Source: Plasmopara viticola
Taxonomy: Eukaryota > Oomycota > Peronosporomycetes > Peronosporales > Peronosporaceae
Length of the DNA: 64,000 nt
Assembly: GCA_001695595.3 (NCBI GenBank)
Contig: MBPM02000013.1
Span: 1,116,001-1,180,000 of the forward strand
Direction of reading: 5' to 3'
A model generated the notes under the pieces. The model was not told the DNA's origin and did no database searches. It saw only the letters and a list, made by a program, of their open reading frames with translations. Positions 10,331 to 22,327 of this stretch are shown piece after piece (within the stretch, counting starts at the first letter, position 1; each line of letters begins with the position of its first letter). A program made the position numbers and the translations under genes.

Positions 10331-13300
10331 ACAACCAGACTTTTTCAGTGCTAAATCAGCTTTGTTAAATTGGGAAGACAATGAGGCAATCGGACAGCCG
10401 TAGGTCGTCATCAAATTAAGTGTGATATGACTTTGTGAGATACAAGTTCCAATCTATCTATAGCTGCGTTCTATCAGCTAACAAACGCCGGCGCTCCGAG
10501 TCATGGGTGTTAAAGACGTAGCGTAACGTTGTTGGTGCGCATTGTGGAGGCAATATGCTAAGCCGCAAAGGTTCCTAATTGCTTTAACGTTGGCCAACCG
10601 TGATGACCCAATGAGTCAAATTTTGCTCGCCTTGCATCCGTCGAATGGTTTAAGCATACTGACAGCGAGTTCGATGGTTTCCGTGCTCGCGCTAACGCTA
10701 ACGCTGCTACACGGAGGCTATATACCGAGAACACGAATCTCCACGAAAAATGTCTTCTACATTACCGTCTGGTTGATGTCCATTATTCCTGACTCTCCTG
10801 GAAGTGATCGTAAAGTCTCATCTTGTGATCGGCAGCTTACTACTTCATAAGCCTCTTCCAAGGACTAGTACGAATACTCAACAATGTCTTGGAAGTGACA
10901 CAAAAGTTAAAATGAAGTGATAAGAAAGATGGTATGACAGCAAAAGAATTGATTATGCGCGAAATTTGCAATTTTAAATCAACAAATGTTTTTTGGTTAG
11001 GCGTGAAATTAAGGGTGGTGAGCGAAAGTGGGAATTAGCGGCTCCCTAAATATTAAAGTCTTTAATCTGCACTGTATTGCACACTTCGAAACCCTTAAAA
11101 TAAAAAATACTGAACAGCAATACACATATAGATGCCTACGCGCAAATCTGTTTTATTAATTTTTGCATAGGATCCGGAATGGGTTTGATCACCTTCCTCT
11201 TTTTTTGGGCGCACATTTCGGCTAGAAGTCTTAAGGGGAGGGGAAGGCAGCTGCATTTTTAGCCTTTCCTGCTGCCTTGCAGCTTGAAAGCGGCAAGTCT
11301 TTCATGCTCTAGAATATATTCAAGATTGAGCAATCATGCAGCACAGATTTCGGTAGCTTCAGCAGTAACGTCTACTGTGGGGTCCAAGCCAGTAAATCTC
11401 TTACTTTCCACTTTTGACAAGAAGGAATGCCAGACATTTCTTTTCTTGGATCAAGTAGGAAAATATGACCAATAAGCGTTGCTGATCAGGTGGGCGTGCT
11501 TTCTCCACTCTCTTAGCTAAAAGACTGGTCTAAGAGGCGGGCACACACTCGAAAAAAATCTTCACTTGAGCTTTTGTTACCGAGAAAATAAAGAGTTAAT
11601 TGAGAGCATCACTCCTCACAGCAAGCGTTGATTTTCGTCAGCTCTTATGCGCAAGCAAGGAGGCACGAAATTCTCGAGTAAGCTCATGTTCTGAAGATGC
11701 TGATACCGGGAGCCTCTCCTTGAACATGACTATGTTCATGAGCGGTTCAAGTCTGACTGAATCACACAGCACCTTGAACAGAATAGATATCCTTTAGGAA
11801 ATACTATCTTCTAGTGAGCGACCATTCACTGTTTTCGGCCTGAATAGGATCAACGCTTGCAATAGATTGAAAGTTCGGGGATTGAATTACACCATACAGT
11901 ATATACTTATTTTGGTCGTACATGTCATTCGTATTGTGCAATAAATATAGACTGTAATTGAGAAAGGTGCTATCCAGTCCGGCATCCTTCGAAAAATGAT
12001 TTAATCCAATATGAACGCCGATAAGGTGCCTGTCGTGGACTATGAGCCACCAAGCTTCTCAAGGCTGCTTTTAAAGGAAAGACACGTTTAACACACGAAA
12101 GATCGTATTAAATAGCGACGCAAGACTTGGGCTACATTTAATTGAAGAGGATTAGGTAATAACCATCAATTTTTGACTTTTGAGCGGTAATTATACTTGT
12201 TTAAAAAATGCTTTAATCTACTGAAATGTTCACTTGCCGTCGCAAGAATCCTAAAGACATTAGTGACTTAAAAATGGGCATTGATATGCTACCAAGTAGT
12301 CCCAAGACCTATGATCATAACAATTATGATACAGAACCCATTCTGGAATTGGGTGAACAGTCTGGAATTTACAATCCGAAACTCAATCACTTTGCACAAA
12401 GTATTTACGCCATACAGATTGATTGTGTAACGTGGAGGCCATTTAAACCCAAGTCCAAGGTGTTAATCTACAATCATGCCAACACAGGCGTTAAAACTGA
12501 TATTTTATACGGATAGATCCAAATGATCAATTCTTTTATAGCGACCAGATGGGCTGAATAAATTGGAAGTCTTTCTTAGCCTTTAGGGCGTGAAGCCTTG
12601 GTAGCAACAAATTTTTATATATCTAACGTGCTGCCGAAGACCGCGGCTAACATGCAAATCACCTATCTCTATGGATTTTAGATCGCAAAGGTGGATTGGC
12701 CCCACGAGCTTTGTGAGGAAGACTTATCGCGGCACTTTGTAAGAAGATCTTCGCGGCCTTTAAAGCCTTTACTCTCCTACAACTCCACCGCAAGCCTAGA
12801 CGGTCAAAACATACCCGATGAGGCCGCACCCACCTCGGACTTGCATTTTCTCATTAAAAGTCAGCAACTCTACTTGGCCGAATGTACGCGCTTGAGTTTT
12901 TTCTGAATGTCAGCCCTGGCAAACAAGTTTCGGCTTCTTCTACTTAGAACCTAAATCCCCTAAAAAAGGAAGATATGAACTGTGACAAATGAGTTGCAAA
13001 CCGCCGTGCGTCTAAGAGCGAGGCATCCGTGACTTTACTTTGTATTAAGTTTCAAGGTTGAATGCGCAAAGGATTTCAACCAATCCGGTGTTGGCTAGCA
13101 AAAAAGAACATGCGCACGGACAACGCTTTTAGAGATACTGGGGTATCACATGACTTACATGAGGGTCGAACTTCTGTGGATCAAAAAGCCTTTCGAGACG
13201 TTTAGCGTAAGATGTTTAATGATTTGTCATCGAGTTTAAAAAGTCAGAGGTCCATCCGTGCTTACCTTTTATGTTAATTAAGCTTAAATACCAAACAACT

Positions 13301-15357
13301 TATTATCACCTTGATCATATAGTCCGTTCCTCTCTTCCATGATTTTTCGAAAATGTCTTTTATCAATCTATAGCTGATGCTTTCGCATCGTTTGCCCTAC
13401 TGAAATTCGAAGTTTGATAGCTAGTATCTTAAAATGTATCTACGTTAAAGACCTAAGTAATAATTTCCGGGCATTTTCTTATTCGCTTCATGGTGATTAA
13501 GCTCATTTACATAGAAGAGGGTAAAATTAGTTGATTCGTGAAATACATTGTTGAGTGCAAGAACAATTACTGGAAACACAAACGTAACACCTTAGCGCTA
13601 ATAATTCGCAGTTTGTCCATAGCATCTTTACGTCTGCATCTGTCTATGGATGGTCTGTTGCTTACATCAGCAAGAGAATTCCCAATTGTAAAACAGTTTC
13701 ATATCACAACGCAGTTGTAAATTTTGGGTTTTCATCCGTCCAAAGGCCTTAGTATTTACTACCGTGTCCAAAAAGAGCCTTGTCTTTCACTTTTTCTCAT
13801 ATTAATCTTTATGTATATATAGCGCCATGCCCGATCTATCTCTGACAATCAACACTCCATCGGTACTGACATGCTTTGTAAAGAAGCCGATGTCTGAGCC
13901 GTGGGTATAAGTATCTGGTAAGTTTACAGTTCTCACCTACTTGGCCATCCCTCGTATATGCAAGGCCACCCATCTACTATATGGGCCGAGAATGCGGCAT
14001 GATGTGCCTACGGAGATAATTATACTTAGCTTCTCGTCGCATAAATTTACGAAACGGACAAAATTTACCGAATCCACGATGTATAAAGTAGACCATCTGC
14101 CCACTCATAGCGTTGCAACGGTGATCGCTGTCGAGGATTGCACCGCTCCATTTTGGCATCTTCGCAAACTTCAGAAATCATACTTAGGGCTAAGAATAAG
14201 CATTCGTTCTGTATGCTCAACAAATTAGCTCGTCAAAAGATATCCAATCTGGCAAATATAGACAATCTCATTTTTTGACCTGGCTAAAGAGCTTCGATGA
14301 GCACACTGATAATTGAAAAATGGCAACCATATCACCATCTTTCGTAACAAGAAGAGCACACTTCCTGTTGCTCTTAAGTATGCCTGTTTTGAAGGTGCCG
14401 CAAGAAACTAAAATGCACATGGAGCTCTATACCTGCGGATTCTGTATGGAAAGTTACTTCTCGTCAGAATGATGGTGCCATGAAAGAAACGAGATGACTC
14501 GCTCATGTCCTTCTTCACGAAGTTGCAGTGGCTCTTTCCGATGGCATGGTCAAAAGCGTCACAGATGACGATTAGCGCGGACAGTAGCGTGCTGGAAGCT
14601 TTCTTCAATGCTGTTAATAGTATCTTGGTGACAATTATTCCGGCACCCCTCCAAATATTGTATTAAATGAAGGACAGAGACTTTACGAGACCCGCACAAC
14701 CACCGCTGAACTCATGCATATGGCTGAACATGCCTTTAGTTCTTCAAATCCTTTGAGGGACCGTGGCGTAGACAAAGCTGAGACGACTTTCACCTTCCTG
14801 AATTTATTCAATGCTGACAAAGCAGCCAAGAAATCCAATCGACTCGGTCGCCAGGACGTATTTGGCGATGCAAGTATTAAGCTTATTAGCTAAAAATCCT
14901 GCCTTAAATGACCAAAAATCTCTTAAAGAGCGGCTAGATGTAAAATTACTGACCAGTATATCCGCGTAATGCTCGAGATGTGTAATCAACCAATTTAACG
15001 TCACCGGGGCGTTCGATCGCTCTTGTGACATCTTCAACCTCCCACATGGCATGATAAGTATTCGTCTGACACCCCAGTCAGAATTCAGTGCATTTATAAC
15101 GTAACGTTAAGCATATTGCTAATCAACACGCTCTTGCTTGGAATGCACTTGCCATCGCTATCTGCTCTAAGCACGAACTAGATAGCAATTTTCATTTGGG
15201 TTTCGGGCACAGAAAGTCCGTGACAAATGCGGGGTTCGCGACCTTCCCATCCTGACATTTTATTAATGTTAAGCAAAGAAGCCAATGAAAGACAATATTT
15301 CTTCGGTGACAGCAACCATTTCCTCAAGCCTGAGAATTCAATGTGATTGCTGAATCG
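10331..15357. other. Gene desert with degraded coding-like fragments
   Basis: No intact gene is supported. Fragmentary frames at 12226-12516 and 12691-12906 (plus strand) and 14408-14608 and 14804-15052 (minus strand) have protein-like composition but no motif that I can assign. They are most likely remnants of old mobile elements. AT-rich sequence and many stops dominate the rest. Confidence 0.4.
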
Positions 15358-15429
15358 CTGGATAGACTGACTCATTACATCATTACATGGCCTTTCACAA
15401 AGGCCATGTATGAAGGTTTGTCTATCCAG
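15358..15429. repeat. Nested inverted repeat (hairpin)
   Basis: An outer pair of 10-bp arms (15358-15367 and 15420-15429, CTGGATAGAC and its complement) encloses an inner perfect 11-bp stem (15385-15395 and 15399-15409, ACATGGCCTTT and complement) with a three-base loop. It could be a decayed foldback element; it lies in the desert without a neighbouring gene. Confidence 0.6.
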
Positions 15430-16062
15430 CCGAGCCGAAAATTCTTTTGATCAGCGAATTTGTCAAACATAAATTCAGTCTGGATCAGTAAGATGGCTTT
15501 TTTTGTAGGAATGGAAGCCACAAATCAAGTAGTTGTTATTTTGCAGTTGCAGCGCTGTGAGCCTGCTTTGCTGCAGGTTGAATTTGGTAGATCCTTTATG
15601 AGTTGCCGTGAGAAACTTAGATACGATATACCTCCGGAAGCAAGTGAGATTTTGGTCGATTATTTGGGCTGATAAATCTCTTTCTCGTGCCAATTGCATA
15701 CAAATGATCGACCATCTATAGTGGGTGGCCAGGTGCGTGAGGACCTCTGTGACCTACCAAAGAGTTGATTTCACCGCTTCCATATAGACTTTAATATTGA
15801 GTCTGCGGACTGGTAAAAGGCAAGAAGCCTCGATGTTGTCTTCTGCTTAGTGTGGCTTATGTCAATGCAGGTATAGAGCTGCTGAGCAAACCGGTGCACT
15901 TTGCTCGGGTCCAGCTACTATAACTGGCGGACAACCTGCACGGCGTTTTATGGAGACAGTGTTTTGGCCCGAACGCGATCAAGGCTTGACGCGACCTGCG
16001 GACCACTGGGCTATGATATTGAATAAAAGCTGTCTCGGCGTTGGGAGCCCGCTAATTAATGG

Positions 16063-16140
16063 TAGTAGACCGACAGTTAATGCTAGTAGTAGATCAAATG
16101 ATCATTTGGTCTTTTACTAACATTAACTGTCGGTCTACTA
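16063..16140. repeat. Near-perfect 78-bp palindrome
   Basis: The terminal 20 bases (16063-16082) are the exact reverse complement of 16121-16140. The inner part is also largely self-complementary around the centre ATGATCAT near 16101, with a few mismatches, so the whole could fold into one long hairpin. It resembles a small foldback MITE or a hairpin RNA source. No clear target-site duplication was identified. Confidence 0.8.
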
Positions 16141-17492
16141 GTTTTGAGGCGCCAAGCTCTTAGTGTGAAGATTTCTCTTTACTTGAATTTGCACTCAGCA
16201 ATGCAGTTCAGCGTACGCTTTTAACAAAGACTTTGAAGTCTCACCTTCAGCATGCCTTGGCGAAGACAATCAAGATCGTCGGCCATACGTTTCGCGAGCT
16301 TCAAGGTTGATTTCAAAAGCCGTCGGTCGCGAACGATGTAACAGGGAAGAGCACTCCATGCGCCGTACTTCTTTATAAACACCCTCAATAATTACTAACT
16401 TAACATACAAAAACAATCATCGGACTAGCGAAACTTTTCGACTGAGCTATGTCAACGGGCTTAAAATTTTGTGTGGGGTGTTCCAAGAGGTATAAAGATC
16501 TTCAAGACTTCGAATTTTGTACGAGGTTGGGGTATCCCCAGGACTCAAAGCGTTTCCATCGCGCTCGACCTTGCTGGTACGGCGAGTACAGTGGCCATAC
16601 GACGGCATTTAGAACTCACACACATCGATTAAGCTGGACAATTTAAGTGACCAGTCAAGCCTGTAACTCACTACGGAGGAAAGCGACTTCATGACTTGAT
16701 TCGAACTCCTCGCAGTAAGACATAACGCGGTCTACCGATTGTAAAGCTCAAAGGTCACATGATCAAGGACGTAAATTGCTTCGTCCAATGTATATCGTTT
16801 TTAAGTCGTCACATAGGTATTGCTTACGCTTCAAGTCAGCAAGCCTTTTCACAGCATGAATTGGGTAAATTCCTGGATCTAGCGAAAAATCATCAAGAGC
16901 TACATGAAAACTCTCGACGATTGTATTATGATCATTTCACGGTAAATTAGGAGGTTTTGGTGGCCTTGCACCTTGCACATACGTGTCTTCGTATAGATTC
17001 ATACAGCCTATAGCCAAACCCACGTTTGTAATCGAGACTGCGATAAAATTTGTAGAAAGGCAAACTCTCCACCTAATTACCAAGTTTATGTTTGTGTTTC
17101 ACACCTCTTCGATGTAATATTTCTGGCCTCAAAGTGGTACGGTGCTCTGCAATGTAGCAGATTACTATTGTACGTCATGGCGAGACCAGGTATCTCTTAT
17201 TACTGCAATTGATAGTGGATGGCTGCGACAGTGTTAGGTGGCTGAATGGAATATACTTTAAAACATGCGACGAAGAAGTACTAGGAACGCACACGTTGTT
17301 TTAGTATGGAAACTCCTACAAGAACACTACAAGGCGAAGAAATACAATCGAAACTGTAGCTCCAACGATCATTGCTGACACTTTTACCCTGCTTTTGGCT
17401 ATTCAAGGAAACGACGACCGCAACGATGAGTTATTATTGCTTTGGGACGCAACTCGTAAGTTAGTGCGGCTGCTCTTTCCGAACACCGTGGG
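16141..17492. other. Intergenic region, no gene seen
   Basis: Only short open frames without recognisable motifs are present. The final 150 bases are the 5' flank of the protease-like gene that starts at 17493. Confidence 0.4.
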
Positions 17493-18662
17493 ATGACTGC
17501 AAGATATCGTGTGACCTCGTCTCTTCGTTTCCATGACTTCGTGCGCTCAGTCTCGTTATTAGCGGTATTTTTTGTGTGTGTCGTGGCAAACGACAAGAAC
17601 GACGTCAACGTCTCGACAATACTCCCACGTCCAGAGAATGCTGAGCCATCACCCTTGACACAGTTGAAAACACGCGAGCTTCGTACCGTCGGCACTGGGA
17701 ATAGACGGCGCGTACCCGATTCAACCGTGTATCCGTACAGCGCTGTGGGGTTGTTACGCTGGAATGTCAGCACATGCACGGCCACGCTTGTTGCTGCAAA
17801 CATAGTGCTGACAGCTGCAGAGTGTCTTTTGGACTCGGATGGTATTTTGCGCGAGAGCTCGCAGAATTCTGTCGATTTTACGCTATCCAATGGAGGAGAT
17901 ACAATGACAGCGTCCATCGTTCGAGTGCACAAGCAATCCGATTACTGGACAAAGTGGACACGTAACTCGTACGTTCTAGTCGAGTTGGATGCAGAAATAG
18001 GAGATGCAAAAGGCGCATTGCTTCTCCCGCCTGCGAAGACATTTGCACAAGACGATCCAATCAATGTTCAGCTGGTTGGCTACGGATGCAACGACGCCTC
18101 GGATGAGTGCTTTCAACGTTGTGAAATCCAATTTCCCAGTAAGTTAAGCGACCTGGACTACTTACTGCATCATGACTGCGACGTGTCGTCAACGCGTTCG
18201 CTAGGCTCGCCCATGCTTATTCGCTCTACAGCAATGGATACATATATTGTCGGAATATATGCAAACCCGATTGGCGATGATGCAGACGACGGCACTAGTA
18301 GTGCTTCCCACCAAGGCGTCCTTGGATCCTTTATCCAGCCCCATTTGTCTTTTTTGATTCAGCAAGCCGGATCTTTAACTTCGTCCGATTCCCTTGAAAG
18401 CTTCAGCACGTCGTCTAGTAGTAGCTTTTCTGCCGACGACGAGCAATCCAGTTACGACGGACAAGACAATCTTATCGATGGAGGACCAAGCACAGCAGTA
18501 GATGCGTCAACAGCTTCGGCCTCCTCGAATGAATCATCTGTGACGTCGTCACGGAATGGGATCGCCCCAACGGCAGCGTATATATGTATCGGATTGGTGT
18601 GTGCGGCATGGCTAGTCATCATCGTAGCTTTCGCTCGCAAAATCCGTGCCAATCATTGTTGA
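17493..18662 (+). CDS. Secreted, membrane-anchored trypsin-fold pseudo-protease
   Basis: A single 389-residue frame. It has an N-terminal hydrophobic signal (residues 15-33, VRSVSLLAVFFVCVVA), a chymotrypsin-like (S1) domain from about residue 75 to 305, a Ser/Asp-rich linker (about 310-355), and a C-terminal transmembrane segment (about 358-380, ending AWLVIIVAFARKIRANHC), predicting type I topology. S1 landmarks include LLRWNVSTCTATLVAANIVLTAAEC and the two flanking cysteines 95 and 111. All three catalytic positions appear replaced: His by Glu110 in LTAAEC, Asp by Ser159 in NSYVLVEL, and Ser by Leu237 in RSLGSP, where an active enzyme has GDSGGP. The IVGG activation site is also absent. 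Oomycetes use inactive S1 homologues as glucanase inhibitor proteins; the membrane anchor makes this one different. A binding role at the cell surface is inferred. Confidence 0.75.
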   Translation: MTARYRVTSSLRFHDFVRSVSLLAVFFVCVVANDKNDVNVSTILPRPENAEPSPLTQLKTRELRTVGTGNRRRVPDSTVYPYSAVGLLRWNVSTCTATLVAANIVLTAAECLLDSDGILRESSQNSVDFTLSNGGDTMTASIVRVHKQSDYWTKWTRNSYVLVELDAEIGDAKGALLLPPAKTFAQDDPINVQLVGYGCNDASDECFQRCEIQFPSKLSDLDYLLHHDCDVSSTRSLGSPMLIRSTAMDTYIVGIYANPIGDDADDGTSSASHQGVLGSFIQPHLSFLIQQAGSLTSSDSLESFSTSSSSSFSADDEQSSYDGQDNLIDGGPSTAVDASTASASSNESSVTSSRNGIAPTAAYICIGLVCAAWLVIIVAFARKIRANHC

Positions 18663-18857
18663 AATGTTGAACAGTACCCAGTTACAATTTACAGTTCTAT
18701 CGTGTAGTCAGAAGCAAAATCATCAAATAAATCTTTGAAAGCTCTGTGCTCAATTCTAGCATCGTTAAATACTCTACCTTTAACTCCCTGATTGAAAGAT
18801 GCATATTTTCTTTGCTCTTTCGAAACTTCTTGCGAGAGATCTTTTCTTTTACCTTGA
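18663..18857. other. Convergent 3' ends of the pseudo-protease and HUS1 genes
   Basis: The two genes converge with under 200 bases between their stop codons. An AATAAA is present near 18726 on the plus strand. Nothing else was recognised. Confidence 0.4.
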
Positions 18858-19727
18858 TCAATCGTCAGGCGTGAGCACGGGAAGGTAGCACGTAAAGGAC
18901 CCGTAGGAATTCACAAGAATGGAGTGCAGCACCATCGCCCGATTCTCCGTGATACAGCACAAGACTGAGTCTGTCGATTGTCCATCCACTAAAATCGCCT
19001 TGCTCAGCGTTTTGCTGTCAACAGTGACGTTGGACGAGCGTTGTTGTTTCCGTCGAACGTCTCCCTCGTCGTCTTCCTCGTCTCTCTCAATCAAATCATC
19101 TCGATACCGCAAGTGTGCGAACAATGTCTGGAGTGTAACGGGGTACGTATCGATGCGTAGAATGAGAGTGCCCGTCTTGCTGGCTTCCACCGTCAAAGTC
19201 TTATGCATGACTTTTAGTCTGTCCACGATGCTGCGGAGCGTGCGAAGCGGCGGCATCTCGATGGCGATCTGCGGCGCAGGTACACTGGGCTCTCTATAGT
19301 GCTCTACGGTGCTCATTGCCAATACTTCGATTGGGATACTCTGTACAATGTCAATATCTACAGCACGTGTCCTCAGGCACAAGTAATTGTTGCCGTCTCG
19401 CTTAAGTAGCCGCAACATGACAGCGCCAGCATCTTTGCCTGACGTCAAGGCCTGCTGAAAATGTCGCACATCGCATAGAAAGCCAATGTGGTTTTCAGCT
19501 CGAGACTGCACAACGAGGTCGTGAAAGAGTCGCGCAGTCTGCAGCCGGGCAAAGCTTTGAAGCTCCTCAGCACCGCCACTCTTGAGTGCAATGGCCAGCA
19601 CTTCGGGGGTCAATGTAAAGACGCAATTGGTCTTGGCACTGCTTTGTGAGCCTAAACGAGCAAAGGATTGCGTGACATCCAGGAGCACAGCAAGCGCGTC
19701 TTTGGTCAAGGATCCGCGGAACCGCAT
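18858..19727 (-). CDS. HUS1: Checkpoint clamp subunit HUS1
   Basis: The minus-strand frame gives 289 residues from the ATG at 19727, whose product begins MRFRGSLTKD, matching the very conserved MRFRA start of HUS1. An in-frame upstream ATG at 19769 would add 14 residues and is less likely. HUS1 forms the PCNA-like 9-1-1 ring with RAD9 and RAD1 and recruits ATR signalling to damaged DNA. Visible family features are IPIEVLAMSTVEHYREP, the linker between clamp halves (PPLRTLRSIVDRLKVMHKTL), and a C-terminal half ending in SILVNSYGSFTCYLPVLTPD. An acidic insert (ERDEEDDEGD) sits in the C-terminal clamp domain. The gene has no intron, and the length is close to the human protein (280). Confidence 0.88.
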   Translation of the reverse strand: MRFRGSLTKDALAVLLDVTQSFARLGSQSSAKTNCVFTLTPEVLAIALKSGGAEELQSFARLQTARLFHDLVVQSRAENHIGFLCDVRHFQQALTSGKDAGAVMLRLLKRDGNNYLCLRTRAVDIDIVQSIPIEVLAMSTVEHYREPSVPAPQIAIEMPPLRTLRSIVDRLKVMHKTLTVEASKTGTLILRIDTYPVTLQTLFAHLRYRDDLIERDEEDDEGDVRRKQQRSSNVTVDSKTLSKAILVDGQSTDSVLCCITENRAMVLHSILVNSYGSFTCYLPVLTPDD

Positions 19728-20486
19728 AATCAAAGTTTGCGACGCGATTGGGTGAAAAGGCAGGAACATGCAAAGAAGCTAGCTAACTACATGTTGAACT
19801 GGATCGGATTACTAAAGATTATATAAAAGTACTCATGCCACGTGCGAAAGCAGAGGACAGTAAGATTAGCGTTTGATATGTTGTTTGGTACATGGCGACG
19901 AGGGATAAATAGCGCAGCACTTTAAAGAAGCGGAGGATAATGGCGCACGAGGAGTGACAGCTACTGGATCCTCTGTCAATAAGATATCTCGTATCCTTGT
20001 GACAAGCACAAACACCACAAGAGAATGGATCTGTCCGAACCCCCTTTGAGCACGAAAGCCAAACCTCCACCTTCGTGACCTTGCAAGGTTCGCTCGAGTC
20101 GAAACACCAACAAGCAGACTAGCCGAAGCCATCTGCTTAGAATGTAGTCGGCAGCAAGTTTTTCTTTCTGTCCGTCCCCCCTTACAATGAGAAGGTAGTG
20201 CCTCAAATCTTCCCATCAAGATTCCGAGGGACGTTAGAGCGCCAAAACCCCACACAGTTGGCTCGCCAAAACCAACAGGCCTCGAAAAGCCGAACTACTA
20301 CCATCATGATCATGCAGCGTACAACTGCTAAGCGCCTCAACCCCTTTCAGACTGTAAGAGGGAAAGAGGCGTCCCCATGCATTTATGGACTCGACTTAGA
20401 ATGTATTCGTCACTTCCAGTTGTGACAATATCTACCCATCGCTTTATTTTCAACCAATCACATTTCAACAGTACCGATCGCTGGAA
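19728..20486. other. Divergent intergenic region between HUS1 and the REX exonuclease
   Basis: The 760-bp region should hold both promoters. A CCAAT box (CAACCAATCACATTTCA, near 20450-20466) lies about 25 bases before the exonuclease ATG. Overlapping minus-strand frames at 19819-20255 look partly protein-like (for example RLERTLQGHEGG), but none is complete or recognisable. Confidence 0.4.
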
Positions 20487-22212
20487 ATGGCTGGAACACC
20501 AGCGACCGCGACGTCTGAAGATCCCGCTGCGCCGTCGCGCGGAAGCAAGCGCAAAATCGAAGAAGTTGTAAACAAGTCTCTATACAGCAAATTTGAAGAT
20601 CTTGTGACCGGAAATGACAAGAACGTTTCCCTTGCAGTGCGTATCTTTTGACTGCGTTGTTTGATTTTTTTAATACAGACTATTGTCAATGTAGCACATT
20701 CGCGATGCATTAATGAATCACTTGTTGGACACCACACAGAAAGATCTCAGATGCGCGGTACTGTTGGTGTGTGAAGAAGTTGCAGATTATCGACCTCAGC
20801 AGAAACGAGCAAATGCGGCTGAAAAGGACGAGGCAACAGCTGTCGTAAATGCTGTCACTCTTGCAGAGGAGGTGCCATTGCTGGAAGGACTAGAGAGTGA
20901 CTTTCACTTTTGCAGTCGATTGGCTGATGGCGACAGTATTCCGCGGTGCGACGCCACGCTGCTCAATATGCCCGTCTCAAAGTGCGATATCAAGAAGGAG
21001 AAACTCGCAGTCAAGAAAGCATTGAAGAAGAAAGTTAAGAAGTTTAGAAAACGATCAGGAGGTACGTTAGTGGCATCGGATTACAGACGGATGCTTATCG
21101 TGTATCCATGGCTGGCAGAGACGTCGAAGCCAAGCGCCGAGTTCTACGTTTTGTCACCGGAGGAACTAAGGATACACCTGCCGTCAATCCCATTCGATGA
21201 TACCAAGGCTGCAGTGGAGTTTGTATCGACAAAGCCGTTGTTAGATGGTAAGACACGATCAGCTGCACAGCTCTTGCTCACGCTTGACTGTGAGATGTGT
21301 CGTACTACGAAAGGCGTGGAGCTCACGCGTGTCACCTTGATTGATGCTAATGAAAATATATTGCTGGACGAATACGTACGTCCCAAGAACCCCATAGTCG
21401 ACTACTGTACTCAATATTCTGGTATCACGTGCGATATCATGGAGGCTACGACCATGCGGCTAGCAGACATCCAAGAAAAGTTTTTGGCTATTGTGCCGGC
21501 GGAAGCGATTCTCGTGGGTCACTCAATCGAAAACGATTTACAAGCGCTTCGGGTCCTGCACCGTCGAGTCATTGACACAGTGTGCATGTACCCACATCCT
21601 AAAGGACCTCCCTTTCGCTCTGCACTGCGCTTCTTGACGAGTCAATTCCTGAATCGCTCGATTCAGACTGGCACGGATGGCCACTGCAGTGTAGAAGACG
21701 CAGTGGCGACGCTGCACTTGGCTCAATTGAAAATCAAGCATGGACCTGCATTTCCCAGCTTAGAGCCCACGTACAAACAAAAAAAGGTAGTGAGTGAGAT
21801 GGCTCGAGCCAACAAGTCGGTCCTCATTGTGGATTCGCAGCGCGCATGTCGGTCGCTCAGTGGTGGTGTAGCATGCATTATTCCACGGGAAGACCCTACT
21901 GAGGTTGTGCAGACGGTCGTGCATCAATTGACAACCGGGTTTCCACCGCATCTTACGTGGGCAAGGATACGTGGAATAAAGCGATCGGATATCGTTGCGT
22001 ATGTACAAAAGATCAAGACCAAGATGCCAGAGCATTCCTGTCTTATGACAGTTCTAAGTGGCGAAACGAACGAGCTACGTACTCTTCACAAACGCCGCAC
22101 GGCACGAACAGATCCTCGAAGTTCCCTCATGTGGGACAAAACGCAGCAAAAAGCTTTAGACGCATCAGCTTTGGCAGCTCAGACTGGGCTTGTACATATT
22201 TGCTTGCAATAG
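20487..22212 (+). CDS. REX-type 3'-5' RNA exonuclease (DEDDh family, REXO1/REXO5-like)
   Basis: Two exons (20487-20636 and 20695-22212), separated by a 58-base intron, give 555 residues. The ATG at 20487 opens a Ser/Ala/Thr-rich leader with a basic patch (SRGSKRKIEEV). The exonuclease domain lies at roughly residues 250-415. Its motifs are Exo I LLLTLDCEMC, Exo II GHSIENDLQALR, and Exo III with the catalytic His and Asp in GHCSVEDAVATLHLAQLK. The strand and helix VRPKNPIVDYCTQYSGIT is characteristic of eukaryotic REX1/3 and REXO proteins, which trim 3' ends of 5S rRNA, tRNA and snoRNA in the nucleus. The region after residue 430 may be a degenerate RNA-binding fold. A lysine cluster (KKEKLAVKKALKKKVKKFRK) near residue 105 could be a nucleolar signal. 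Confidence 0.85.
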
Positions 22213-22327
22213 TGGACGAATCGGTAGGCAATTTTAAAACTATGCGTCACTATTAAAACATTATTGTTGAGTTGATCAAAAAAATGAGTTAAAAGCTTAG
22301 AAAATGGCTACGTCAATCACCGACGCT

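Noticed and set aside
12226..12906. Possible secreted effector or transposase gene
   Set aside because: No signal peptide, RXLR/CRN motif or transposase signature; frames are broken by stops.
17399..17932. Minus-strand 177-codon frame
   Set aside because: It is antisense to the pseudo-protease gene, whose signal peptide, disulphide-like cysteines and membrane helix are coherent.
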